A stretch of 64,000 nucleotides of DNA, taken from NCBI RefSeq assembly GCF_003012735.1, contig NZ_PXYI01000005.1, positions 434,001-498,000 of the forward strand, in the 5' to 3' direction. The notes beneath the pieces are model-generated. The model saw nothing but the letters and a program-made list of their open reading frames with translations, searched no databases and was not told the DNA's origin. The DNA comes from Allosphingosinicella deserti. GTDB taxonomy: Bacteria > Pseudomonadota > Alphaproteobacteria > Sphingomonadales > Sphingomonadaceae. Below are positions 9,101-16,561 of this stretch, piece by piece. Within the stretch, counting starts at the first letter, position 1. The number at the start of each line of letters is the position of its first letter. The translations under genes and the position numbers were made by a program.

Positions 9101-9237
9101 ATATCAAGCTGATCGCCGAGATGTCGAACATCACCAACGAGAAGAACAAGCTCTACACGGACACGGTGCGCCAGGACCCGCTGTATACCGCGTCGTTCGG
9201 CCGCACCTTCGCCCTGGCGGTGAACTTCCAGTTCTAG
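6169..9237 (+). CDS. TonB-dependent receptor (hexuronate/oligosaccharide locus)
   Basis: A 1022-residue outer-membrane receptor that takes up a ligand using TonB-ExbBD energy. The signal peptide (about residues 1-31, ending PAAAQ) is followed by a TonB-box-like segment (GIVVTGF), the plug domain (AEDIGKFPDSNLAESMQRIPGV, written here only as the key IGKFPD and RIPGV) and a large beta-barrel ending in the aromatic residue F (NFQF). The ATG at 6169 has a GGGAGAGGTG ribosome site; an earlier in-frame start would add a spurious leader. The IGKFPDSNLAE type of plug is common in sphingomonad and Caulobacter carbohydrate receptors. Its position between a GntR regulator and uxuA suggests import of glucuronate- or galacturonate-containing oligosaccharides. 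Confidence 0.92.
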   Translation: MGCNASGKRRLLVSTSFLGILMASPAAAQVSGQDAPPDAGQAAEPSPSALPAGDASAEEAGIVVTGFRASLNNALNLKRQETAAVDSIVAEDIGKFPDSNLAESMQRIPGVALSRGDGGEGRNISVRGLGAQFTRVRINGMEGVSQVSGTDIRGGVSSGRSFDFVTFPTEIFSALSVRKTTSADVEEGSLGATVDLRAPKPFDQKGDFTFSGTARGIYNDIAKKIDPRLSALVSKKFGDTFGVLGSVAYSRRNIEEFAYSAVDILPTYVAGQSQSVLLPGQTTPTSIIFPFCTPIGYTYQGVAVTSPGPGNTVGSPPVPVGADANNCSTGNPRTSTKEAYDYIMSRTGVSGRPGGGVFLPRLPRPVKSRQEQERLAGSLTLQWKPSDRTDISLDGLYARFKVDRLDTYLDARSMGRTLSNGGQPMMSIRDIEVDDEGSLIHGLWDGVDLRSEMQDEKFTSTFRQVNLNVDHRFSDTFRIYGLAGISDSILQVDRLQVAMDSNDTDNFSIDFRDDPDLPTLGYGVDPSDASIFSYGPPLPDGTQRGQISSFDRRNSIISKTFELNTEWEAAPGFVVQAGGQYRTGDYKQRQRDLIPAQRLPLTLPAGVSLSSLTFVTTGVAKNLGGNMQDFAAIDPDKFREAVDFDNVYQYCGIECGSALGKVKEKYTSGYLMVKFDTADMLPIPVRGDAGVRYVRTDLHTEGTIPINAPAGSLYPTLGVITTVERSYEDWLPSANLAFDLTSNLIGRLSVARVMSRPAYGQLIPSASVNAAIRTGSASNPLLDPIRANTFDAALEWYFAPGSLLSVAYFYKNIETYIQNTNQLVPFSELNLPLSLLSGSTASPAELFNFSRSNNTPGGPLRGFEANVQLPLRFLPGFLSNLGVLANFTRVRSNINYILQTNPVTGAPTLARTAPLVGLSPETASGTLYYEDSRFSIRTTINYRAGYLTGIPGPADSDANGAASSIFVDASASYNISDNIKLIAEMSNITNEKNKLYTDTVRQDPLYTASFGRTFALAVNFQF

Positions 9238-9363
9238 GCGCGATCGCCTTGCGCGACGCAATCGGGCCGATGACCCAGGTCGGTCACGCCACGGCTGGCC
9301 TTCAACTTTTGACCTGCTAGACGATCGTCGATCGAGAGGAGCCGATGAGGGGCGGATGAACGC

Positions 9364-10569
9364 ATGTTGATGATGACCCAGACGATGCGGTGGTTCGGGC
9401 CGTCGGATCCGGTGACGCTGCGCGACATCCGGCAGGCCGGCGCGAGCGAGGTGGTGACGGCGCTCCACGAGATCGCGAACGGCGAAGTCTGGCCGCAAGA
9501 CGCGATCGCAGCGCGCAAACGGGAGATCGAGGACACGGGGCTTGCCTGGTCAGTCGTCGAAAGCCTGCCCGTGCACGAGGGGATCAAGACTCGCGGCCCA
9601 GACTGGCAGAGGCTGATCGAGCGTTATCGCGAGAGCCTCGTCAACCTGGCCGCGTGCGGGATCGAGGTCGTGACGTACAATTTCATGCCCGTGCTCGACT
9701 GGACCCGGACCGATCTGGCCTGGGCGATGCCCGACGGTGCCCTGGCGTTGCGCTTCGAACTGGAGGCGGTGGCGGCCTACGATCTGTACATGCTTCGCCG
9801 CCCCGGCGCCGAGCGCGATTACGCGCCGGCGCTGCTCGATCGTGCCGCGCAGCGCTTCCGCGCGATGACGGACGACGATCGTCACCGGCTGGAGCGTACG
9901 ATCATCGCCGGCCTGCCCGGCAGCGAGGAGACCTTTACTGCGGAGCGCTTCCGGCAGGCGCTTGCCCAATATGACGGTATCGACGCCGACACGCTGCGAG
10001 CCAACCATGTCGCCTTTCTCGAGGCGGTGTGCCCGGTGGCGGACGAGCACGGCATCCGCCTGGTGGTGCACCCGGATGATCCGCCATTCCCTCTCTTCGG
10101 CCTGCCGCGCGTGGTCAGCACCGAGGCGGATGTCGCGACCTTGTTCCGCCGCGTTCCCAACCGATCGAACGGCCTGTGCTTTTGTGCGGGTTCGTTCGGT
10201 GTCCGTGCCGACAATGACTTGCCGGGCATGATCGATCGGCTGGGCGATCGGATCGGGTTCTTCCATCTTCGCTCGGTGCAGCGCGAGCCCGGAGAGGCCT
10301 TCCACGAGGCCGCGCATCTCGAAGGCGACGCGGGCATGGCCTCGCTCGTCGCCGCGATCCACGGCCTGCAGCAGCGAGAGGGCCGCTCGATCCCGATGCG
10401 CCCCGACCACGGCCACCAGATGCTCGATGATCTGGCGAAGCAGACCCTGCCCGGCTATTCGCTGCTCGGGCGGATGCGCGGCCTCGCGGAGTTGCGCGGG
10501 CTGGAACGCGGGATTGCGCACATCCGCAGCGGCGGCCGTCAACCGGCCGAGCGATGTGGCGTGGAATGA
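9364..10569 (+). CDS. uxuA: Mannonate dehydratase
   Basis: UxuA dehydrates D-mannonate to 2-keto-3-deoxygluconate in hexuronate catabolism. The 401-residue protein matches family length (about 390-400) and has the family landmarks [12 protein letters not shown] at the N-terminus, [40 protein letters not shown] (metal-binding His/Asp), [10 protein letters not shown] and [10 protein letters not shown] near the C-terminus. Several ATG codons crowd the start (9364, 9370, 9373, 9385); the conserved region begins at MRWFG, so the exact start is uncertain by a few residues. It lies 126 nt after the TBDR, probably in the same regulon as the GntR gene. uxuB and a 2-keto-3-deoxygluconate kinase are not seen here. 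Confidence 0.96.
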   Translation: MLMMTQTMRWFGPSDPVTLRDIRQAGASEVVTALHEIANGEVWPQDAIAARKREIEDTGLAWSVVESLPVHEGIKTRGPDWQRLIERYRESLVNLAACGIEVVTYNFMPVLDWTRTDLAWAMPDGALALRFELEAVAAYDLYMLRRPGAERDYAPALLDRAAQRFRAMTDDDRHRLERTIIAGLPGSEETFTAERFRQALAQYDGIDADTLRANHVAFLEAVCPVADEHGIRLVVHPDDPPFPLFGLPRVVSTEADVATLFRRVPNRSNGLCFCAGSFGVRADNDLPGMIDRLGDRIGFFHLRSVQREPGEAFHEAAHLEGDAGMASLVAAIHGLQQREGRSIPMRPDHGHQMLDDLAKQTLPGYSLLGRMRGLAELRGLERGIAHIRSGGRQPAERCGVE

Positions 10570-10620
10570 CATCTCGATTGGTCGACCCGGCTCGATCGGC
10601 GCCATAGAAGACGTCGACTG

Positions 10621-10643
10621 CACCTGGGCCGAGACCCCAGGTG
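10621..10643 (+). terminator. Hairpin downstream of uxuA
   Basis: CACCTGGG and CCCAGGTG form an 8-bp perfect stem with a 7-nt loop about 50 nt after the uxuA stop. No T-run follows, so it may be a weak or Rho-assisted terminator, or an mRNA-stabilising hairpin. Confidence 0.4.
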
Positions 10644-10732
10644 ATCGATCGCCAGACGGAATCGCGATCGTCCGCTCTTTCGAGACGTGAAGGCCTGTTG
10701 AACCGCGTCTGCGGATCGGTCACAAAGTGGCG

Positions 10733-11368
10733 ATGCGCACGCTCTGCCTCGCTCTTGCAATCCTTAGCTCGACGGCGGCACCGGCATTCGCCTGCTCGGT
10801 CGTGCAAGATTATCATGTGCCGACCAGCCTCGAGCTTGCCGAACGCGCCGATACCATCCTGGTCGGCACCGTGACGGGCGAGCGCAAGGGAGGCGGGCAA
10901 GGCGGAATGGTGCTCGTCCGCCCGACCCTGTTGCTGAAGGGGCGCGAATTGCCGCGCCAGGTGGAGCTTTGGGGCTGGCTGGCGAAATCCGGCGAGTTGG
11001 TGACGCGCAGCGATCCCGATGAGCTGAGGCGACCGAACCCCGATGCGCTGCGCGGCGGCTGCACGCGCTACGTGTTCGCGCGGGACATGAAGCTGCTGCT
11101 GTTCTTCGAACGCAAGGACGGGAAGCTGGTTTTCGCCGGTTATCCCTTCGCACGCGTATCCGAGGACGTGGTTTCGGACGAGTCGCGCTGGGTGAAAGCG
11201 GTGCGGATCTACGCGGCGGTCGCCGCCCTGCCCAAGGAGGAGCGAAGGGCCGCGCTGATCGCGAGACGCGATGCCCTGCGGGCTCGACGCGACGATGCGG
11301 ATGCGGCTGCGATCGCCGACGACATCGACCAGGAGCTTGCCGCAGAGCGCACGTCCCTGCGCGACTGA
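10733..11368 (+). CDS. Secreted protein of unknown function
   Basis: A 211-residue protein with a clear Sec signal peptide (residues 1-21, ending PAFA before CSVVQDY). The mature part has ERADTILVGTVTG, a pattern seen in small secreted proteins of unknown role, a cysteine in RGGCTRYVFA that could pair with the first mature cysteine, and a highly charged helical C-terminus (residues 160-211) rich in Arg, Ala and Asp. The ATG at 10733 is preceded by an in-frame GTG six bases earlier; both give the same mature protein. It is a single gene that ends convergently with the SDR gene. I do not recognise a characterised family. Confidence 0.75.
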   Translation: MRTLCLALAILSSTAAPAFACSVVQDYHVPTSLELAERADTILVGTVTGERKGGGQGGMVLVRPTLLLKGRELPRQVELWGWLAKSGELVTRSDPDELRRPNPDALRGGCTRYVFARDMKLLLFFERKDGKLVFAGYPFARVSEDVVSDESRWVKAVRIYAAVAALPKEERRAALIARRDALRARRDDADAAAIADDIDQELAAERTSLRD

Positions 11369-11555
11369 CCTGCGGGCAACGGGCGCGCTGCCGCCGCAAT
11401 CCAGCTCCCTGTTCGCCGAGACCGAGCCGGCGCCCGAGCGCGTACGGCATCGCCGGGCAATCCGATGGCCTTGGTCAGCCGCCATTCCGAATTCGGAAGC
11501 GGTCTGCACCTACCTTGCCTCGCATCGCGGGAGCCCGAAGCTCGGCAGCGAGGAT

Positions 11556-11579
11556 CGTGGACGGGTTTCCCCGTCCACG
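11556..11579. terminator. Convergent terminator hairpin
   Basis: CGTGGACGGG and CCCGTCCACG form a perfect 10-bp stem with a TTTC loop, just past the SDR stop (minus strand) and about 190 nt after the secreted-protein gene (plus strand). It can serve both directions. Confidence 0.65.
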
Positions 11580-11585
11580 AACGGA

Positions 11586-12338
11586 TCAGAACTGAACCTC
11601 GCCGCCGTCGACGAACAGCTCGGCGCCGTTGACGAAGCTGGACTCGTCCGAGGCGAGGAACAACGCCATGTTGGCGACCTCCTCGGGGCGGCCGAGACGG
11701 CCGAGCGGCACTGCAGCGGAGAGGCCGGCGCGGAGTTCCCTCTCCTGCTCGGCGTCGGCGGCGAGCCCGAGAAGGCCGGGTGTCTCGATCGGGCCGGGAC
11801 TGATCACGTTCACGCGGATGCCGCGGTCCTTGAGATCGAGCATCCAGCTGCGCGCCAGATTGCGCACCGCCGCCTTGGTCGCGCTGTAGATGCTGAAGGC
11901 GGCCGTGCCCTTGATCGTGGTCGAGGAGCCGGTGAGGATAATGGACGCGCCGTCCTTCAGCAGCGGCAAGGCCTTCTGCACCGTGAAGATGGTGCCCTTG
12001 ACGTTGGTGCCGAAGGTCCTCTCATAATCCTCTTCGGTGATCGCCCCGAGCGGCGCGAAGGTGCCGCCGCCGGCATTCGCCATCAGCACGTCGATCTGCG
12101 CGTGCTTCTGCTGAACCGCATCGAACAGGCGGTCGATGTCGGCGAGCAGAGACATGTCGGCACGCACGCCGACGGCGCCATGGCCGATGGAGGCGACCGC
12201 CGTGTCGAGCTCGGCCTGGCGGCGGCCGGTGATGAACACCGAGGCGCCCTCGGCCGCGAAGCGTTGCGCGACGGCGAGGCCGATGCCGGTGGTGCCGCCG
12301 GTGATGACCGCAACCTTGTCGATGAGCCGTTTCGTCAT
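11586..12338 (-). CDS. SDR family NAD(P)-dependent oxidoreductase
   Basis: A 250-residue classical short-chain dehydrogenase. Visible motifs are the cofactor-binding TGGTTGIG (residues 14-21), NAGG, a catalytic serine in LTGSSTT, the YSATK catalytic pair (Tyr and Lys), PGPIETPG and the C-terminal VDGGEVQF. The length is standard for the family. The start has an AGGAGA ribosome site. It is divergent from a LysR regulator 111 nt away, a classic arrangement in which the regulator controls the SDR gene. The substrate cannot be inferred; related proteins are often annotated glucose or 3-oxoacyl reductases without proof. Confidence 0.92.
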   Translation of the reverse strand: MTKRLIDKVAVITGGTTGIGLAVAQRFAAEGASVFITGRRQAELDTAVASIGHGAVGVRADMSLLADIDRLFDAVQQKHAQIDVLMANAGGGTFAPLGAITEEDYERTFGTNVKGTIFTVQKALPLLKDGASIILTGSSTTIKGTAAFSIYSATKAAVRNLARSWMLDLKDRGIRVNVISPGPIETPGLLGLAADAEQERELRAGLSAAVPLGRLGRPEEVANMALFLASDESSFVNGAELFVDGGEVQF

Positions 12339-12449
12339 TGTCTGTCTCCTGCCTGGGCTCGTGCCCGTTGCTCAGCGGATCTATTGCCGGGACGATGATC
12401 GCGGTAGACGGCCAAATCGCGACTCTGCGTTCCATATTCAGGACGATGC

Positions 12450-13358
12450 ATGATGGCCGAACTCGATGATTATGTGCTGTTCGCAGGCGTCGTGGAGCAT
12501 TGCGGCTTTGCGCCGGCCGGACGGGCGATGGGGGTGCCGAAATCGAAGCTCAGCCGCCGCATCGCCGGGCTCGAGGCGCGGCTCGGCGTACGGCTGATCG
12601 AGCGTTCCACCCGCCGCTTCCGGGTCACCGAGATCGGACAGGCCCTTTACGAGCATTGCCGCACGATCGTGCTGGAACTCGATCGCGCCCGCGCGGTGAC
12701 AGCGGAGGCGCTTGCCGAGCCGCAGGGGCAGGTGCGCTTCAGCTGTCCCAATGGTCTGGTCGCGCCGCTGGCGGCGAGCCTGCCCGCCTTCCTCACCCGC
12801 TACCCCAAGGTCGCTCTGCAGATCGTCGCGACCGATCGCGGCGTCGACCTGATCCGCGAGCGCATCGATGTCGCCTTGCGGGTGCGAACCCGGATCGAGA
12901 GCGACGCCTCGCTGACGATGCGGACGCTGACCCGATCGCGCCGGATTCTGGTCGCCGGCCCGAAGCTTGCCCGCGGCATCGGTGATCGGATCGAGGCGCT
13001 CACCAGCGTTCCGACCTTGAGCTCGACCGAGCTCAGCGGGCCGGTGACCTGGAATCTCGTCGCGGAGGACGGCGCGGTGTTCGACCTGCAGCACGAGCCG
13101 CGCTTCCGCTGCGAGGATTTCGGCGCGCTTCGCGCCGCCGCCGCGGCCGATCTGGGCGTCGCTTTGCTGCCGGACCATGTCTGCTGGCCCGACCTCGACG
13201 CCGGCAGGCTGGTGCGGCTATTCCCGGAGTGGCACGCGCAGGAGGGGATCGTCCACCTGGTCTTCACCACCCGCCGCGGCCTGCCGCCGGCGGTGCGCGC
13301 GTTCATCGACCATCTCGCCACCACCTTTCAAAGCGGCGTGCTGGCGCCGCGCGCCTAG
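12450..13358 (+). CDS. LysR-family transcriptional regulator
   Basis: A 302-residue regulator. The N-terminal helix-turn-helix covers residues 4-62 (FAPAGRAMGVPKSKLSRRIA, followed by LEARLGVRLIERSTRRF), and the LysR substrate-binding domain covers residues 90-295. The sequence fits the CrgA/AaeR-like branch that often controls a divergently encoded oxidoreductase. Two tandem ATGs (12450, 12453) are possible starts. The 111-nt divergent region with the SDR gene should hold its binding sites; I did not find a clear T-N11-A box pair. It ends convergently 45 nt from psd. Confidence 0.92.
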   Translation: MMAELDDYVLFAGVVEHCGFAPAGRAMGVPKSKLSRRIAGLEARLGVRLIERSTRRFRVTEIGQALYEHCRTIVLELDRARAVTAEALAEPQGQVRFSCPNGLVAPLAASLPAFLTRYPKVALQIVATDRGVDLIRERIDVALRVRTRIESDASLTMRTLTRSRRILVAGPKLARGIGDRIEALTSVPTLSSTELSGPVTWNLVAEDGAVFDLQHEPRFRCEDFGALRAAAAADLGVALLPDHVCWPDLDAGRLVRLFPEWHAQEGIVHLVFTTRRGLPPAVRAFIDHLATTFQSGVLAPRA

Positions 13359-13403
13359 GTCGCGGCTCCGCGACGATCGGGGGCGTTCGACGAGGCCGTC
13401 GGA

Positions 13404-14276
13404 TCAGCTGGATCGAGCGGCGCTTCCGCCCGGGCGATTGCCCATCATCTCCCCAAGCCGTACCGGCCGTTCCGGCGCCCAGTCCGTGTTGAAGACGATG
13501 GAGTTCGGCCGGAACAGCATGACGATCGTCGAGCCGAGCAGGAAGCGGCCCATCTCCTCGCCCTTCTTGAGCTGGATGGGCTGGTCGTCATAGGTCCATT
13601 CGGACACCCGGCCGGTACGGGTGGGATTAACCACGCCGTGCCACACCGTCGCCATGCTGCCGACGATGGTGGCGCCGACCAGCACCATGACGAACGGGCC
13701 GTGCTCCGGCGAGTCGAACACGCAGACGACACGCTCGTTGCGGGCGAACAGATTCGGGACCCCGCGGGCGGTGACCGGGTTCACCGAGAACAGGGTGCCG
13801 GGCACGTAGATCATCCGGGTGAGCCGGCCGTCGCAGGGCATGTGGAGGCGGTGGTAATCCTTGGGCGAGAGATAGAGATTGGCAAAGCTGCCGTGGCGGA
13901 AGTTGGCGGCGAGGCTCGCGTCGCCGCCGACCAGCTCGGTGGTGGTGAAACGGTGGCCCTTGGCCTGAAGGATATGGTGGTCGTCGATCGCGCCGAACTG
14001 GCTGATCGCGCCATCGACCGGGCAGACGAAATCGGCGTCGGCGAGCGGACGCAGGCCGGGCTTGAGCGGGCGGGTGAAGAAGTCGTTGAAGCTCTTGTAG
14101 CCGGCGAGATCGGGATCGGCCGCCTCGCTCATGTCGACGCCGTATCTGCCGACGAACCAGCGGATCAGCCGGGTCGTCAGCGCGCCATGCTGCCCGCCGG
14201 CGACGCGGCCGGCAAAGGTGGTGAGACGCTGCTTGGGCAGCAGATGCTGGACCAGGATCTTCAGGCAATCGGGCAT
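13404..14276 (-). CDS. psd: Phosphatidylserine decarboxylase proenzyme
   Basis: Psd makes phosphatidylethanolamine from phosphatidylserine at the inner membrane. The 290-residue protein has the self-cleavage site LGST (in FLLGSTIVMLF), where the Ser becomes the pyruvoyl group, plus PVDGAISQFG with the catalytic Asp and YHRLHMPCDG with the catalytic His. The length matches the E. coli-type enzyme. I start at MPDCLKILVQHLLP (14276) because it matches the family N-terminus and follows a GAAGG site; the frame is open 72 nt further but that part is not conserved. The gene stands alone and is divergent from an unknown gene. Confidence 0.95.
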   Translation of the reverse strand: MPDCLKILVQHLLPKQRLTTFAGRVAGGQHGALTTRLIRWFVGRYGVDMSEAADPDLAGYKSFNDFFTRPLKPGLRPLADADFVCPVDGAISQFGAIDDHHILQAKGHRFTTTELVGGDASLAANFRHGSFANLYLSPKDYHRLHMPCDGRLTRMIYVPGTLFSVNPVTARGVPNLFARNERVVCVFDSPEHGPFVMVLVGATIVGSMATVWHGVVNPTRTGRVSEWTYDDQPIQLKKGEEMGRFLLGSTIVMLFRPNSIVFNTDWAPERPVRLGEMMGNRPGGSAARSS

Positions 14277-14605
14277 TGGGAAACCTTCGACATGTGGGGG
14301 CTGGCTTAGAGTGTGATCGCCCGAGGGGAAAGCGTTCCACGCGTCCACCTCGGGCGGGGATCGCGCGATCTCAGAGCGTTGCAGTCAGGATGCACGATGC
14401 GGGCAGGCTCGGCCACAGCGCGGCCTGGGAGCTCTCGAGCCGCGTGGAACCGGCCGTCCGCGATCTCGTCACCTTCGAGCGCCGTCTCGCGCGCGGTTCG
14501 CTGTGCAAGTCGCGAAGCACTCGGCGCGAGAACTTTGCTGCTCTGGACGTTCCGGATCGATCCTGTACAATCGGCATTACGCCCAACGGAAATGGACGCG
14601 ATACC
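14277..14605. other. Intergenic region between psd and an unknown gene
   Basis: 329 nt between divergent starts. It contains an inverted repeat CGCCCGAGG (14318-14326) / CCTCGGGCG (14348-14356) with a 21-nt loop, close to the psd start. Frames stay open through it on the plus strand, but their composition is not protein-like (Arg/Ser/Cys-rich). Otherwise I see no recognisable element. Confidence 0.4.
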
Positions 14606-15736
14606 ATGTCGCAGCATTCTCCACCTGCTTCTGCGGCATTGCGTGTCGGCATTCTTGTCGATTGGAGAAGATCGACAAGAGCCAGTGCCTGGCCGGCATT
14701 GCTAGCCAAGATCAACAGGCGAATTCCAGTCGAATCAATCAACTACCCGATCGCGGATCTGATCGTCGCGCCACATGACGACTGCGATCCCGCAGGGCTT
14801 CAGGCGATATCCGGACAGGAGGTGCTGATCGTCAACTGGGACGCGGCCAATGGCGATCCGGAATTCGGTGCCCATCTACTGCTCGCATGGCTTCGACATC
14901 GCCGCCCGGAACTTCTGCTATGGGTGCGCCGTGGCAATGTGCTGATCGTCGAATCCCAGGCGACATTCGGGGTACCGTGCCAGGACGCCTATGATGCCGC
15001 GGTCGGGCCCAGCGAATTGCCGACGTCGGGGCTCCCGGATCCATCGCGGCCGCTGGGATTCCGGGAGCGGCTCGGCTCCGTCTGCGTCAGGGCCGCTTCA
15101 TTCCCCACCTCGGACGGTTTCGAAAATGTCGATGCGCAGATCCGCCCTCGCGGCGGTACCCAGCCGGCGGAGATGTTTCCCGAATCCGCGACGCAGCTGC
15201 TGACCACCGAACTCCAGGATCTCGACTGGGGGTCGATGCTCTACCGCGGCTGGTTTCGCCGAACATCGTTCGGGAGGCGGCAACTGCCGTGGACGACGCT
15301 CGTCACGACCGATGCCTCGGCAGGCAAGCGTTCCACCCTGGAGGCGGCGCGGCTCGGCCGGGGGGCGATCTTCGCGACGACGATGATGCTCGCCAACACC
15401 GGACAGGATCGCCTGGTCGAGGCGATGCTGCGTTGCGCGCGGGGAAATGTCGACCACCTTCCGACGCCGGCGGCATGGACCGATACGGTTCGCAAATATT
15501 GGAAGACGGGCCTGTCCGTGGTCAGCGGCTCCGCGATCGGCCTGATCGCCGGCGGGCTCGAGGATTCGCACCGGACGGTCGGAAGGATCCTCGGCCCGAT
15601 CGGCCTCTCCGATCCGGAGACGATGAAAAGCTGGCTGAAGATCGCCTTCGTACCGCTCGGGGTCGCGCTGTTCGAATTGGCCCGCCGCGGAATGCTCCGG
15701 CTGCGCCGATCCGTTCTCGATTATCTGGGCTATTGA
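14606..15736 (+). CDS. Membrane-anchored protein of unknown function, possible amidotransferase-like fold
   Basis: A 376-residue protein. The N-terminal part has GQEVLIVNWDAANGDPEFG, then LLLWVRRGNVLIVESQ, alternating hydrophobic strands and Gly loops that resemble the class I glutamine amidotransferase-like (flavodoxin-like) fold; a later segment, SAGKRSTLEAARLGRGAIFATTM, looks like another strand-loop of that fold. The C-terminus has one or two hydrophobic helices (around 305-320 and 345-362) that could anchor it in the membrane. No catalytic triad can be assigned. The start at ATG 14606 was chosen over the longer frame because upstream residues are not protein-like. The methyltransferase gene follows 22 nt later, so the two may form an operon. 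Confidence 0.65.
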   Translation: MSQHSPPASAALRVGILVDWRRSTRASAWPALLAKINRRIPVESINYPIADLIVAPHDDCDPAGLQAISGQEVLIVNWDAANGDPEFGAHLLLAWLRHRRPELLLWVRRGNVLIVESQATFGVPCQDAYDAAVGPSELPTSGLPDPSRPLGFRERLGSVCVRAASFPTSDGFENVDAQIRPRGGTQPAEMFPESATQLLTTELQDLDWGSMLYRGWFRRTSFGRRQLPWTTLVTTDASAGKRSTLEAARLGRGAIFATTMMLANTGQDRLVEAMLRCARGNVDHLPTPAAWTDTVRKYWKTGLSVVSGSAIGLIAGGLEDSHRTVGRILGPIGLSDPETMKSWLKIAFVPLGVALFELARRGMLRLRRSVLDYLGY

Positions 15737-15758
15737 AGGGGTACTTGCAGGTGCCGGT

Positions 15759-16370
15759 GTGGCGGCTCCGGTGACGGCAAATTCCGGCGCTTCGCGGCAG
15801 GCGCTCTTCGACGCCGGACAGATCATGCGGGCCGTCGCCTGTGCCGACCGCTTCGCCCTTCTCGATCTCGCGCTGCGGTCGCGGTTCCGGCCCGGGCTGG
15901 TGCTGGAATTCGGAGTGTTCGAGGGAGGAAGCTTGCGCTTCATCGCGGAGCATTGCGGCGGAACGGCGCACGGCTTCGACTCGTTCGAAGGGCTGCCCGA
16001 GGACTGGCGGCCAGGCTTCCCCAAGGGTGCGTTCGCCGGCGGGCCGTCGCGGGCGATGCCGCCGAACGTGGAGATTCACGCCGGGCTGTTCGAGAACATG
16101 CTTCCGGCCTTTCTCGATACTCACCGCGCCCCCATCGCGTTCCTGCACGTGGACTGCGATCTCTACCGTTCCACGCGCACCGTCCTCGATCTCTGTGCGG
16201 ACCGACTCGTGCCGGGAACCGTGATCGTGTTCGACGAATATTGCGGCTATCCAGAATGGCGGGAGCATGAGCACAAGGCCTTTGCCGAGTTCCTGATCCA
16301 GGCGAAAAGGACCAGCCGGCTGTTAGGGCTGGTCGAGCATGGCGAACAGGCCGCATTCGTGTTGGCGTGA
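15759..16370 (+). CDS. Class I SAM-dependent methyltransferase (TylF/MycF-like)
   Basis: A 203-residue methyltransferase. The SAM-binding motif VLEFGVFEGGSLRFIA is at residues 48-63, then HGFDSFEGLPEDWRPG, a hallmark of the TylF/macrocin O-methyltransferase family, then LHVDCDLYRSTRTVL and IVFDEYCGYPEWREHE with metal-binding acidic residues. Members methylate sugar hydroxyls or related acceptors and often have unassigned roles in cell-surface glycan synthesis. The start is uncertain: GTG 15759 gives 203 residues, and a later in-frame start would still keep the whole domain. It is close behind the unknown membrane protein gene. Confidence 0.85.
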   Translation: MAAPVTANSGASRQALFDAGQIMRAVACADRFALLDLALRSRFRPGLVLEFGVFEGGSLRFIAEHCGGTAHGFDSFEGLPEDWRPGFPKGAFAGGPSRAMPPNVEIHAGLFENMLPAFLDTHRAPIAFLHVDCDLYRSTRTVLDLCADRLVPGTVIVFDEYCGYPEWREHEHKAFAEFLIQAKRTSRLLGLVEHGEQAAFVLA

Positions 16371-16404
16371 GCCCAAATCAGTCGGACAGGTTTGCGCTCG
16401 ATAT

Positions 16405-16432
16405 GCGGCTTTGGTCGAAGAAGCCGCGTTTT
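16405..16432 (+). terminator. Intrinsic terminator after the methyltransferase gene
   Basis: GCGGCTT (16405-16411) pairs with AAGCCGC (16421-16427), followed by GTTTT. The location 35 nt after the stop fits a Rho-independent terminator. Confidence 0.6.
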
Positions 16433-16561
16433 CTGTTGCCGGGCGCGAAAAAGCTGTCCTACAGGTTTGGCCTTTGACGGCATAAAGCCGCAGCTTGGGG
16501 AGGCCGACATGCCCGCAGTCTCGCAACGCCACATGCACGGTCGCGTGCACGGCTTCCGGCA

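Noticed and set aside
7630-9498. A 622-residue antisense open frame across the first TBDR and the start of uxuA.
   Set aside because: It is rich in Arg, Asp, Glu and Gly without structure, and both plus-strand genes are clear.
10790-10800. A possible lipobox (AFAC) in the secreted protein at 10733.
   Set aside because: The residue at -2 is Phe and -3 is Ala, not the L-[AST]-[GA]-C pattern; a normal signal peptidase I site before Cys is more likely.
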